Shown here piece by piece: positions 11,701-22,496 of a stretch of 64,000 bases of DNA (position 1 is the first letter of the stretch; every line of letters starts with the position of its first letter). Origin of the DNA: Ctena decussata (Eukaryota > Mollusca > Bivalvia > Lucinida > Lucinidae); NCBI GenBank assembly GCA_963989385.1, contig OZ022508.1, positions 28,046,166-28,110,165 of the forward strand, written 5' to 3'. Position numbers and translations under genes: made by a program. The notes under the pieces are model-generated. The model made no database searches. It was given only the letters and a program-made list of their open reading frames with translations, and was not told the DNA's origin.

Positions 11701-14700
11701 AAGAGGTATCTCGTATACTCTCTCTTTTGGGTTTCCCATAAACTTAAAATTGTATAACAATTTCCTTAACGTTGAAATAGTCACTATATCAACATTTATA
11801 GCTGCAAGTAAAGGTCCAGGAGATAACGTAAAAATTTATAAATGGACAGCGGCACACCCGGTAAGATATGTTTGTTTTCGATGTGAGTTTGTATTATTTT
11901 CTAACAGACTAAATACAAGTAGTGCTACCTTACACCACGTCGTGACACGTTCCTGTCTTTTAATATCAGTACACACTGGGTATATTCTATATATTATAGC
12001 AAGTATCACTTGATAGTTTTCTTGTGTAAAGAAGCAAATTGCTATGAGCTTACTGTCAGATCCTGGAAATGTTACAAATTTTGTGATAGTCTACTGTAAA
12101 TATGATGAAAATAAAAACCTTGTTTAAACCAGCTTCAAACGAGTATAGTCTTCTTGCTAAAATACATTGTATATAAAACTATAATAGTTCTATATTATCT
12201 ATCCGTTACTATTAAAATAATGGGTGTGTTTTTTCTTCGAATTAGAAAATGCCGATTTAATATGTACATGTAGGTATAGGAGATTTTATATAATTCGTGT
12301 GTGCAGAATGCCGTGGAAAAATTGTGAAATGATAGGACTGGTCTTATAGACACAATAAATGTCATTTATTGGTGTTATTTACAGTCTAAATGCATTCAAC
12401 TTTGTTCAGTATAAAAATGTTGCGTTTAACTTTAAAGGAGAAGGAGAGCTGCGCGTACTCACACCAGACAATGATGTTTTATTTCTTGGTATGACGTAGT
12501 TGCAATTACTGGTAGACTTCTCATAAAAGATGATACTCGCTGTTTGTGTAAATAAGATATGGACGTATCCGACGCGGTTAACTTTTGCTCTAAAACTAAT
12601 ATGTTTTATTACAACACAATTGGGTATGCATGTTCCTTCGTTATCATCCAACACCACAGTCATACTAGCGTAATTGTGCATGCTGTTTCTTTATATCTTA
12701 CACCAGATTAGAGGTAGTCTGATCTTATTTTTCTTTGTTTCTACTTATTCTTCATGTTGTTCCGTTTTACTAACACCATTGTCATAGTGAGACTGTGTCA
12801 GGAGGTGCCATAGTTGTTTTTGATGTTCTTGCACCACTGATACACGATGTAACATGAGACAGGAAGTTTTTGCATGCTGTTCATTTGTTTTATAACATCA
12901 TTGTCGTACTCAGTATCACCTAGTAGCATTTTATGTATGCTGTTCTTTTCTAACACCACTGCAATAGCCAAAGTCAGTGTCATTGCCGTCTTCAGCATAG
13001 TTGTGCATGCTATTTCTGTATCTTCTAGCCTAGAAATAATAATAATAATACCTTAGCGTTCACAGGCACGTGTCCAGCGGGCTAAGGTAGTGATATTACT
13101 ACTACTTCTAACCATGCTAGCATCATTGCCATAATCACAGTCGCGAGACAACATACTCATTCCTTTGTTTGTTTGTTTTATATCATGGTCATCCCCAGTT
13201 TGTATTCTGCATGTGATGCTTTTGTTGAGGGAATGATATCAGACTTGGAGCTAATAGAAACAGAAAAGCCTGATTTGGATATTACTAACACTCACTACAC
13301 CAAATCTATATTGCCGTCTATTTACTTGTATTTTTGTTTTATTTTCTTTTGGTTTTTGCAGTATGCAGGGTCACTGCTATGTTTGTTGTCTTACATGCTA
13401 CATGTTGGAGAATTTATTTTCATTTTGTTAAAAGTAAATGACGTGAGCTTGGCTTATGTATGCCATCGACTAGTTGGCATTAGCATTATGTTATTACGTA
13501 ACTGTGTACCATACTACCGGTATTAAATCCTTTCTGTTTGTGGAAGAAAAATTCATGGCCATTTTAAGAAAGTAATTATATTTAAAATTTGGTATACCCC
13601 CCGCTTTGCAAAAGTGGGGGAATACTAATTTACATCTGTTCGTCCGTACGTCCTTCCGTCCGTCCTCCCGTCCGTCCTTTTTTGGGGAAATTTTTCATCA
13701 AAGATTTCTCCACAGCCATACAAGCTAGAATAGTCAAATTTGGTATAAAGGTTGATGACTTGTTATATCGTGGGATTGAGAACAAGCCGGGCCTCTCCTC
13801 CTTATTCTTCCCTGTACCGTATACGCGGTAATTTTCGCGGGTTAAAATTTTCGCGGTTAAGAGTGAAAAACAAATATTCATTTTCGCGACTTTTAATTTT
13901 CGCGGTTAGCAACATGCGCGTAAAGCAAAACTACTTCTTTTTCACTTGAGCCAGTTCTTCCCGTCGCAGGTTAATGAAAGAACTGGCTCAAGTGAAAAGT
14001 ACCAGCAATTACCGATACTAACAGAAACAAAATATATGAACACTGTGCCTATAGAAGATTCTTTGTAAGAAGCAGGAAATTATTTCGCGATTTTAATATT
14101 CGCGGTTTATAAGTGACCGCGAAATACCGCGAAAATTATCTTGTATACGGTATTTGTCAGATTTTCTTTCTCTCCATCCTTTGAATAATGCAATTTTTTC
14201 GTCAAAGATTTCTTTGCAACCATGAGAGCTAGAGTAGTTATATTTGGTATGCAGGTTGATGACGACTTATTGTATCGTGGGATTGAGAACCAGCCTTCTC
14301 CTGCTTATTCTTTTTATTTGTCTGATTTTCTTTCCATACTTCGAATGATGCAACTTTTCGTAACAGATTTCACAGCAATCCTGTAAGGCAGAATGTTCAT
14401 ATTTGGTATACAGATTTCTAATGACTTATTGTATCGTGGGCTTGCTAACCAACTTTTTCCGGTTTATTCTTCCTGTATTTGTTTGCCACTCTTTCTCTGC
14501 ATACTTTGAATAATGATTTTTTTCGTCAAAGTTATCCTCCCAACTGTGCAAGCTAGTCATATTTGGTATGTGGGTTGATAATGACTTGTTATTCTTTCCA
14601 TTATTTGTCTGTTTTATGCTTTCCTTACTTGGAATAATGCAATATTTCATAACAGATTTCACAGCAACCCTTCAAGGTAGAATGTTCATATTTGGTAAAC

Positions 14701-17700
14701 AGATTGATAGTGACTTATTGCTTGCTAACCAACCTTATCTGGCTTTTTCTTCCAGTGTTTGACCTTCTTTCTCTCCATATTTTGAATAAAGGAATTTTTC
14801 ATCAAAGATTTCTACACAGCCATTGCAAGTAAGATTAGCTATATTTGGTATGCAGGTTGATGATAACTTACTGAATTGTGGGATCTAGAACCAGCCCTCT
14901 GCTTATTCTTCCCTGTATTTGTCCCATTTTCTTTTCTCTTCTTACATGTATTTTGAAAAATGTATTTTTTTGTAACAGATTTTGCGGAATCCTTCAAGAT
15001 AGACTTCATATTGGTATACAGATTGATAAAAATTCTTCTTATGTCCTGTGTGTATCTTTTTCTGTCTGTCCAGTTGATATTGGGTATTTTGTACATTTTG
15101 ACAATGAGTTCTTCCTCTCTGTGCTCCATGTAATGATAATAACACCATTGCACTAAAGCTGTTAAGCGGGGGTATAGTCGGATTCTCCGACAGTTCTACT
15201 TTGCTTCGCATTCACATGTCAAGCAATGGCTAATAAAGATACAATAATGGTATACTGAACGTGTATTTTTCTAGTCTTCGCCATCAGGCTGCTTATATAT
15301 CGTGTTTTTTTTTTTCTATATAAGTATAACTTGCCAGCGAGTTTCCTATTACCGGGCATTTTAAATATTAGTTACATGTATAATTAAGTTTTCTTTTCTT
15401 GATCCAATTTTAATACCAGGAGAATAAAAGTATTATTTCAAAAACTACATCTTCTGGCTATAACAGACTTTCTCAGTAATCTAAAATAAGGTTTAAAAAT
15501 AAAGCTTTAAAATGTTAATTATATTCTTTAATTGTGAAGGATATGCACTAGATCTCATATTTCTTTTGCAAACAAACAAGCTAATAAACTTCTTTGCATG
15601 GTTTTCTGATGTTAATATTCCTTAAACAGATCGTCTTATGCATAAGTATTTTAAAATGAATAAAAAAAGGAAAACAGTTGTACCAATTGAAAAGCCACGT
15701 GCTGCCTCTTGGTTTAAAAATAATAAAGCGCCCCAGGCCGTTTTTATCATTTACATATAAGGCGATTCACAGGTAGAAGTAGCAGATAAGATTTTAGTCA
15801 GAGACCACGGTAGAAGTAGTAGATAAGATCTCAGTCAGAGGTGGTCTCTGACTAAAATCTTACCTGCTACTACTACCTATGACCCCCTCTGACTGAAATC
15901 TTATCTGCTACTTCTACCTATGACCCCCTCTGACTGAAATCTTATCTGCTACTTCTACCGGTGACCCCTTCTGACTGAAAGCTTATCTGCTACTTCTACC
16001 TATGACCCTCTCTGACTGAGATCTTATCTGCTACTACTACCTATGACCCCATCTGACTGATATCTTATCTACTACTTGTACCTATGACCCCTCTGACTGA
16101 AATCTTATCTGCTACTTCTACCTATGACCCTCTCTGACTGAGATCTTATCTGCTACTACTACCTATGACCCCCTCTGACTGAAATCTTATCTGCTACTTC
16201 TACCTATGACCACCTCAGACTGAAATCTTATCTGCTACTTCTACTCTTATCTGCTACTTCTACCTATGACCCCCTCTGACTGAAATCTTATCTGCTACTT
16301 CTACCTATGACCCCATCTGACTGAAATCTTATCTGCTACTTCTACCTATGACCACCTCTGACTGAAATCTTATCTGCTGCTTCTACCTATGACCACCTCT
16401 GACTGAAATCTTATCTGCTACTTCTACCTATGACCACCTCTGACTGAAATCTTATATGCTGCTTCTACCTATGACCACCTCTGACTGAAATCTTATCTGC
16501 TGCTTCTTTCTATGACCACCTCTGACTGAAATCTTATTTGCTACTTCTACCTATGACCACCTCTGACTGAAATATTATCTGCTACTTCTACCTACGACCC
16601 CCTCTGACTGAAATCTTATCTGCTACTTCTACCTACGACCCCCTCTGACTGAAATCTTATCTGCTACTTCTACCTATGACCACCTCTAACTGAAATCTTA
16701 TCTGCTACTTCTACCTATGACCACCTCTGACTGAAATCTTATCTGCTACTTCTGTCTACGACCCCCTCTGACTGAAGTCTTATCTGCTACTTCTACCTAT
16801 GACCACCTAACTGAAATCTTATCTGCTACTTCTACCTATGACCGCCTCTGACTAAAATCTTATCTGCTACATCTACCTATGACCGCCTTTGAATGAAATC
16901 TTATCTGCTGCTTCTACCTATGACCACCTCTAACTGAAATCTTATCTTCTACTTCTACCTATGGCCACCTCTGACTTAAATCTTATCTGCTACTTCTACC
17001 TATGACCACCTCTGACTGAAATCTTATCTGCTGCTTCTACCTATGACCACCTCTGACTGAAATCTTATCTGCTACTTCTACCTATGACCACCTCTGACTG
17101 AAATCTTATATGCCGCTTCTACCTATGACCACCTCTGACTGAAATCTTATCTGCTTCTTCTTTCTATGACCACCTCTGACTGAAATCTTATTTGCTACTT
17201 CTACCTATGACCACCTCTGACTGAAATATTATCTGCTACTTCTACCTACGACCCCCTCTGACTGAAATCTTATCTGCTACTTCTACCTACGACCCCCTCT
17301 GACTGAAATCTTATCTGCTACTTCTACCTATGACCACCTCTAACTGAAATCTTATCTGCTACTTCTACCTATGACCACCTCTGACTGAAATCTTATCTGC
17401 TACTTCTGTCTACGACCCCCTCTGACTGAAGTCTTATCTGCTACTTCTACCTATGACCACCTCTAACTGAAATCTTATCTGCTACTTCTACCTATGACCG
17501 CCTCTGACTAAAATCTTATCTGCTACATCTACCTATGACCGCCTTTGAATGAAATCTTATCTGCTGCTTCTACCTATGACCACCTCTAACTGAAATCTTA
17601 TCTTCTACTTCTACCTATGGCCACCTCTGACTAAAATCTTATCTGCTACTTCTACCTATGACCACCTCTGACTGAAATCTTATCTGCTGCTTCTACCTAT

Positions 17701-20700
17701 GACCACCTCTAACTGAAATCTTATCTGCTACCTCTACCTATGACCACCTCTAACTGAAATCTTATCTACTATTTCTACCTATGACCACCTCAGACTGAAA
17801 TCTTATCTGCTACTTCTACCTATGACCCCCTCAGACTGAAATCTTATCTGCAACTTCTACCTATGACCACCTCTGACTGAAATCTTATCTGCTACTTCTA
17901 CCTATGACCGCCTCTGACTAAAATCTTATCTGCTGCTTCTACCTATGACCACCTCTAACTGAAATCTTATCTACTATTTCTACGTATGACCACCTCTGAC
18001 TGAAATCTTATCTGCTACTTCTACCTATGACCCCCTCAGACTGAAATCTTATCTGCTACTTCTACCTATGACCACGTCTGACTGAAATCTTATCTGCTAC
18101 TTCTACCTATGACCGCCTCTGACTAAAATCTTGTCTGCTACTTCTACCTATGACCGCCTTTGAATGATATCTTATCTTCAACTTCTACCTATGAGCACTT
18201 CTAACTGAAATCTTCTCTGCTACTTCTACCTATGACCACCTCCGACTGAAATCTTATCTGCTACTTCTACCATTGACCACCTCTCACTGAAATCTTATCT
18301 GCTACTTCTACCTATGACCCCCTCAGACTGAAATCTTATCTGCTACTTCTACCTATGACCCCCTCTGACTGAAATCTTATCTGCTACTTCTACCTATGAC
18401 CCCCTCTAACTGAAATCTTATCTGCTACTTCTACCTTTGACCACCTCTGACTGAAATCTTATCTGCTACTTCTACCTACGACCCCCTCTGACTAAAATCT
18501 TATCTGCTACTTCTACCTATGACCACCTCAGATTGAAATCTTATCTGCTACTTCTACCTATGACCACCTCTAACTGAAATCTTATCTGCTACTTCTACCT
18601 ATGACCACCTCTGACTGAAATCTTATCTGCTACTTCTACCTATGACCCCCTCTGACTGAAACCTTATCTGCTACTTCTACCTATGACCACCTCTAACTGA
18701 AATCTTATCTGCTACCTCTACCTATGACCACCTCTGACTGAAATCTTATCTGCTACTTCTACCTATGACCCCCTCTGACTGAAATCTTATCTGCTACTTC
18801 TACCTATGACCACCTCAGACTGAAATCTTATCTGCTTCTTCTACCTATGACCACCTCCAACTGAAATCTTATCTGCTACTTCTACCTATGACCACCTCTG
18901 ACTGAAATCTTATCTGCTACGTCTACCTATGACCCTCTCTGACTGAGATCTTATCTGCTACTACTACCTATGACCCCCTCTGACTGAAATCTTATCTGCT
19001 ACTTCTACCTATGACCCCCTCAGACTGAAATCTTATCTGCTACTTCTACTCTTATCTGCTACTTCTACCTATGACCCCCCTCTGACTGAAATATTATCTG
19101 CTACTTCTACCTTTGACCCCATCTGACTGAAATCTTATCTGCTACTTCTACCTATGACCACCTCTGACTGAAATCTTATCTGCTGCTTCTACCTATGACC
19201 ACCTCTGACTGAAATCTTATCTGCTACTTCTACCTATGACCACCTCTGACTGAAATCTTATATGCTGCTTCTACCTATGACCACCTCTGACTGAAATCTT
19301 ATCTGCTGCTTCTTTCTAGGACCACCTCTGACTGAAATCTTATTTGCTACTTCTACCTATGACCATCTCTGACTGAAATATTATCTGCTACTTCTACCTA
19401 CGACCCCCTCTGACTGAAATCTTATCTGCTACTTCTACCTACGACCCCCTCTGACTGAAATATTATCTGCTACTTCTACCTATGACCACCTCTAACTGAA
19501 ATCGTATCTGCTACTTCTACCTACGACCCCCTCTGACTGAAGTCTTATCTGCTACTTCTACCTATGACCACCTCTAACTGAAATCTTATCTGCTACTTCT
19601 ACCTATGACCGCCTCTGACTAAAATCTTATCTGCTACTTCTACCTATGACCGCCTTTGAATGAAATCTTATCTGCTGCTTCTACCTAGGACCACCTCTAA
19701 CTGAAATCTTATCTGCTACTTCTACCTTTGACCACCTCTGACTAAAATCTTATCTGCTACTTCTACCTATGACCACCTCTGACTGAAATCTTATTTGCTG
19801 CTTCTACCTATGACCACCTCTAACTGAAATCTTATCTGCTACCTCTACCTATGACCACCTCTAACTGAAATCTTATCTACTATTTCTACCTATGACCACC
19901 TCAGACTGAAATCTTATCTGCTACTTCTACCTATGACCCCCTCAGACTGAAATCTTATCTGCTACTTCTACCTATGACCACCTCTGAGTGAAATCTTATC
20001 TGCTACTTCTACCTATGACCGCCTCTGACTAAAATCTTATCTACTGCTTCTACCTATTACCACCTCTAACTGAAATCTTATCTACTATTTCTACCTATGA
20101 CCCCCTCAGACTGAAATCTTATCTGCTACTCCTACCTATGACCCCCTCTGACTGAAATCTTATCTGCTACTTCTACCTATGACCCCCTCTAACTGAAATC
20201 TTATCTGCTACTTCTACCTTTGACCACCTCTGACTGAAATCTTATCTGCTACTTCTACCTACGACCCCCTCTGACTAAAATCTTATCTGCTACTTCTACC
20301 TATGACCACCTCAGACTGAAATCTTATCTGCTACTTCTACCTATGACCACCTCTAACTGAAATCTTATCTGCTACTTCTACCTATGACCACCTCTGACTG
20401 AAATCTTATCTGCTACTTCTACCTATGACCCCCTCTGACTGAAACCTTATCTGCTACTTCTACCTATGACCACCTCAGACTGAAATCTTATCTGCTTCTT
20501 CTACCTATGACCACCTCAAACTGAAATCTTATCTGCTACTTCTACCTATGACCACCTCTAACTGAAATCTTAACTGCTACTTCTACCTATGACCCCCTCA
20601 GACTGAAATCTTATCTGCTACTTCTACCTATGACCACCTCTAACTGAAATCTTAACTGCTACTTCTACCTATGACCCCCCTCAGACTGAAATCTTATCTG

Positions 20701-22196
20701 CTACTTCTACCTATGACCACGTCTGACTGAAATCTTATCTGCTACTTCTACCTATGACCGCCTCTGACTAAAATCTTGTCTGCTACTTCTCCCTATGACC
20801 GCCTTTGAATGATATCTTATCTTCAACTTCTACCTATGAGCACTTCTAACTGAAATCTTATCTGCTACTTCTACCTATGACAACCTCAGACTGAAATCTT
20901 ATCTGCTACTTCTACCTATGAACACCTCTGACTGAAATCTTATCTGCTACTTCTACCTATGACCCCCTCAGACTGAAATCTTATCTGCTACTCCTACCTA
21001 TGACCCCCTCTGACTGAAATCTTATCTGCTACTTCTACCTATGACCCCCTCTAACTGAAATCTTATCTGCTACTTCTACCTTTGACCACCTCTGACTGAA
21101 ATCTTATCTGCTACTTCTACCTACGACCCCCTCTGACTAAAATCTTATCTGCTACTTCTACCTATGACCACCTCAGACTGAAATCTTATCTGCTACTTCT
21201 ACCTATGACCACCTCTAACTGAAATCTTATCTGCTACTTCTACCTATGACCACCTCTGACTGAAATCTTATCTGCTACTTCTACCTATGACCCCCTCTGA
21301 CTGAAACCTTATCTGCTACTTCTACCTATGACCACCTCAGACTGAAATCTTATCTGCTTCTTCTACCTATGACCACCTCAAACTGAAATCTTATCTGCTA
21401 CTTCTACCTATGACCACCTCTAACTGAAATCTTAACTGCTACTTCTACCTATGACCCCCTCAGACTGAAATCTTATCTGCTAATTCTACCTATGACCACC
21501 TCTAACTGAAATCTTAACTGCTACTTCTACCTATGACCCCCTCAGACTGAAATCTTATCTGCTACTTCTACCTATGACCACCTCTAACTGAAATCTTATC
21601 TGCTACTTCTACCTATGACCACCTCTAACTGAAATCTTATCTGCTACTTCTACCTTTGACCACCTCTAACTGAAATCTTATCTGCTACTTCTACCTATGA
21701 CCCCCTCAGACTGAAATCTTATCTGCTACTTTTACTTATGAATTTACATTAGCTGAAGAGTCTTTGTGTTCCCTTTCTGAATAGATTGCTGATTAAACAG
21801 GAAATACTGTGGCCAGAGTGTGTGGTTGCGCTGGCTGATCTGGGTGTATACTCCTCGTATTTTATGACGTAACTTTTGTCACCGCATTTTCAATGTCAGA
21901 ATGTCAAGTATTCAACAATGAAGACCTTCAGGGCTTATGTTTATTGTTGAATATTGTCATGCCAACTCAAAATAATATCTTATCTAAATGATCTATTTCA
22001 GGGTTATGCTGAACATCTTGTATCTACCATTTCTGAATGGCTGATAGCTATAGCTGATGTGATATATTTCGCCACTTTTTACAAAGAATTTAAACAGTTT
22101 CGGGTTAAGCCACCAACAATAGTGTATTATAATTCAGAGACGATGAGAGAAGCTATGCCAAGCGTAAAATCAGTCAGCGAAAGTGTTCCGACGTAG
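1794..22196 (+). CDS. DRAM: DRAM-family six-transmembrane autophagy modulator, 5'-partial gene
   Basis: Joined coding exons: 1794-1942, 7098-7281, 10960-11090 or 11802-11860, 22002-22196. Family knowledge: DRAM1/2 are lysosome/Golgi membrane proteins of the Frag1/DRAM/Sfk1 family that promote autophagy. Seen here: the segment after TM2 (GVIVYIRYR), TM3 ending VGNFQ, TM4 (HLIGAFLAFGVGFVYCLLQ), TM5 (IRVVLCVIIAVLLII), the last lumenal loop with a conserved Trp, and TM6 (STISEWLIAIADVIYFATF) followed by a roughly 35-residue cytosolic tail. All junctions are GT-AG and in phase. The N-terminus (TM1 and most of TM2) was not found and probably lies left of the window. With the short loop, spacing from TM5 to the loop Trp equals my recollection of human DRAM1. 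DRAM1 versus DRAM2 cannot be decided. Convergent with the F-box gene downstream. Confidence 0.88.
2105..3960 (-). pseudogene. Jockey/CR1-type non-LTR reverse transcriptase remnant
   Basis: Reading the minus strand gives recognisable RT blocks in broken frames: a pre-RT segment with ANPRDFYRYIYSQKK; motif A FILDFEKAFD (about 3206-3243); KLYGYGIGEDRTLKWIDSFL; motif B GVPKGTVLGPLLFSLYINDI (about 2955-3020); catalytic FADD (about 2913-2930); then NDLKWNTRVSNICTKANRTL and the C-terminal SSFFPQTI-type region down to about 2130. Stops and a poly-G insertion make it dead. It lies inside a DRAM-like intron, antisense to it. Confidence 0.8.
3180..3199. repeat. Poly-G tract inside the RT remnant
   Basis: A near-homopolymeric G run with G/T-rich flanks (about 3160-3206) separates RT motif A from the following helix, replacing a direct FDAP-HELLK junction. 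Confidence 0.85.
3990..5430. repeat. Composite tandem repeat: about 60-bp units interrupted by an element with about 150-bp units
   Basis: Outer blocks (3998-4165 and 5015-5420) are tandem copies of a unit containing CCACTTTCAGGAGTTTTGTA and ACCGAAATTTCGGTTTGG. Between them (about 4166-5012) sits a different element, beginning TCGCCTGGGAAGCAGAGG and ending near GCCAGCAGGCGAGACACCGC, with about five units each containing AACTATAAGGGCTAGAGCCA. The same outer repeat on both sides implies insertion into a pre-existing array. Confidence 0.7.
5739..5770. repeat. Poly-A tract
   Basis: A run of about 32 A bases in a DRAM-like intron. No retrocopy was recognised next to it. Confidence 0.85.
6088..6246. 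mobile_element. Partial copy of the GCGCCAAAA palindromic element
   Basis: Resembles 48415-48566: CGCCAAAAAGCAGACGAC, then ACGTCTGCAGAATTTCAAA, then a hairpin from GCAAACAGTGTAGAT to ATCTACACTGTTCGC. One terminus is not clear. Confidence 0.6.
6286..7037. mobile_element. TIR element (TGACAGTGCCTGGCATTTTG), copy 1, carrying a SINE
   Basis: Ends are inverted repeats (ATATGACAGTGCCTGGCA... and ...TGCCAGACACTGTCACATAT, imperfect). The body matches 25254-25738 over its length, except that a SINE (6493-6764) interrupts this copy. It ends 60 bp before the DRAM-like exon at 7098. Confidence 0.75.
6493..6764 (+). mobile_element. Full-length tRNA-derived SINE
   Basis: Begins with a tRNA-like head (A-box-like TAGCGCAATCGG, B-box-like GGTTCGAATTA, anticodon-arm-like CTGACTCGTAAGTCAG). 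A non-tRNA body follows (TTCCGCTGATTCAAGAAGGG, TGACCGTCCCGACATGACCT), and it ends in a simple ATCAACCAACCAACC tail. Flanked by an 11-bp target duplication ACTCCTTTAAG (6482-6492 and 6765-6775). The pre-insertion site survives at about 25449. Confidence 0.88.
7098..7281 (+). CDS. DRAM: DRAM-like exon (TM4 and TM5)
   Basis: Acceptor tttcttgtag at 7097; donor ATTATAC|gtatcc at 7282. It holds 61 codons plus one base (phase 1). It encodes the diagnostic VVHLIGAFLAFGVGFVYCLLQ (TM4) and RRIRVVLCVIIAVLLII (TM5). The donor is weak (no G at +5). A much stronger gtaagt donor at 7319 cannot be used in frame because a TAA intervenes. A weak donor ahead of two competing exons is typical of alternative splicing. 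Confidence 0.87.
7880..8130 (+). pseudogene. Mariner-type transposase N-terminal remnant
   Basis: Plus-strand frames read DESLEDRLNSERA and IYEDRCFAFRALSQDLKISC, then GAVQIILKEEIN, matching the helix-turn-helix part of mariner transposases as I remember it. Frameshifts and stops break it and no DDD catalytic domain was seen. Confidence 0.6.
8152..10684. mobile_element. Pair of inverted mariner-like termini spanning 2.5 kb
   Basis: Left CGAGGATCATCCAAAAAGTT (8153 onward) and right AACTTTTTGGATGACCCTCG (ending near 10682) are inverted, each beside TA. The interior has no intact transposase, so it is either a decayed non-autonomous element or two independent fragments. A run of ACGA/TCGTAA-rich sequence lies at 9355-9490. 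Confidence 0.5.
10960..11090 (+). CDS. DRAM: DRAM-like alternative exon 3A (long lumenal loop)
   Basis: 131 bp: 2 bases plus 43 codons, so phase 1 in and phase 0 out. Acceptor TAG at 10957-10959, immediately followed by a second CAG (tandem NAGNAG). Donor CCG|gtaaga. Encodes a 44-residue loop with two N-X-T sequons (NHT, NWT) and ends NWTPDKP, which joins to GYAEHLVSTISEW of the last exon. Homologous at its 3' end to exon 3B: both have TGGACA, end in CCG and share donor gtaaga. Not conserved in length in DRAMs I know. Confidence 0.72.
11312..11419. mobile_element. Palindromic element rich in GACGTC, copy 2
   Basis: Same family as 1118-1224. It lies in the 711-bp intron between the two alternative DRAM-like exons and could fold into a long hairpin there. 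Confidence 0.7.
11802..11860 (+). CDS. DRAM: DRAM-like alternative exon 3B (short, canonical-length loop)
   Basis: 59 bp: 2 bases plus 19 codons, the same phases as 3A. Acceptor catttatag at 11801, donor CCG|gtaaga at 11861. Encodes PASKGPGDNVKIYKWTAAHP, with the loop Trp at the same position as in 3A and no N-glycosylation sequon. It gives the loop length of vertebrate DRAM proteins. If spliced after 3A it is read out of frame and meets TAA after nine codons. Confidence 0.78.
11861..13590. other. Intron sequence, no gene; degenerate repeats
   Basis: Start of the 10.1-kb last DRAM-like intron. Between about 12650 and 13200 imperfect repeats of a GCATGCTGTT...TAACACCA theme occur, plus a short AAT microsatellite near 13030. 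Open frames here have no recognisable domain. Confidence 0.45.
13591..15178. mobile_element. Long repeat element with TATACCCCCCGCTT / AAGCGGGGGTATA ends
   Basis: Left end ATACCCCCCGCTTTGC and right end GTTAAGCGGGGGTATA are inverted. A CCGTCCGT-type microsatellite follows the left end. The interior has roughly six degenerate units of about 230 bp containing TTTGGTATACAGATTGAT and CTTATTGTATCGTGGGATTG. A second element (13815-14152) is nested in the first unit. Confidence 0.65.
13815..14152. mobile_element. Nested TA-flanked MITE with CCGTATAC ends
   Basis: Inverted ends CCGTATACGCGGTAATTTTC and GAAAATTATCTTGTATACGG with TA at both sides, sub-terminal TTCGCGG repeats and an internal hairpin (CTTGAGCCAGTTCTT / AAGAACTGGCTCAAG). 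Neighbouring repeat units read CCTGTATTTGTC without interruption, which gives the empty site. Confidence 0.75.
15771..21740. repeat. 41-bp satellite array, about 145 units
   Basis: The unit contains CTGAAATCTTATCTGCTACT and TCTACCTATGACCACCTCTG. Nearly 6 kb without other sequence. The first two units (15771-15837) are inverted, making a head-to-head fold-back at about 15840. A higher-order period of 656 bp (16 units) is visible: marker variants at 16871 recur at 17527. Most units carry AGATAAG on the minus strand. Not coding: 41 is not a multiple of three and stops are frequent. Inside the last DRAM-like intron, ending 260 bp before its final exon. Confidence 0.95.
22002..22196 (+). CDS. DRAM: DRAM-like terminal exon (TM6 and C-terminal tail)
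   Basis: Acceptor ctatttcag at 22001, phase 0. Encodes GYAEHLVSTISEWLIAIA and the rest of TM6, then YKEFKQFRVKPP and a Ser-rich tail ending ESVPT, with TAG at 22194-22196. The SEW at the start of TM6 is a family hallmark. Confidence 0.9.
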   Translation, partial: GYAEHLVSTISEWLIAIADVIYFATFYKEFKQFRVKPPTIVYYNSETMREAMPSVKSVSESVPT

Positions 22197-22496
22197 GAGA
22201 CAGAGTGGGGTATTTTAAAACAGAGTAAATGGCGCCACGTGAAAACGAACTTGACGTCATGTGGGAAAAGGGAAGACTCAGATCAGCCTGCGCATTCGCG
22301 CAGTCTGATTAGAGTCTTTCCTTTTCATATATACAATTTATGAATCCAGGCCGCGAATCTGGAAAGTGAAAAGCAACGACTCTGGTCAGTTGGCTCAGCT
22401 GCGCATGCTCATTTGGGTGTTTGCAGTATGTCTATGGCATAAGGTCCGATTTTAAGCGGCACCAAATGAGTATGAGTATTAGTACATCGTCGCAAG

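Noticed and set aside
11750..12013. Unspliced 87-codon ORF around exon 3B
   Set aside because: Only 11802-11860 is homologous to the DRAM loop, and it is bounded by a good acceptor and donor; the rest is intron.
15771..21740. CRISPR array
   Set aside because: Units are contiguous 41-bp repeats with no unique spacers, in an intron of a eukaryotic gene.
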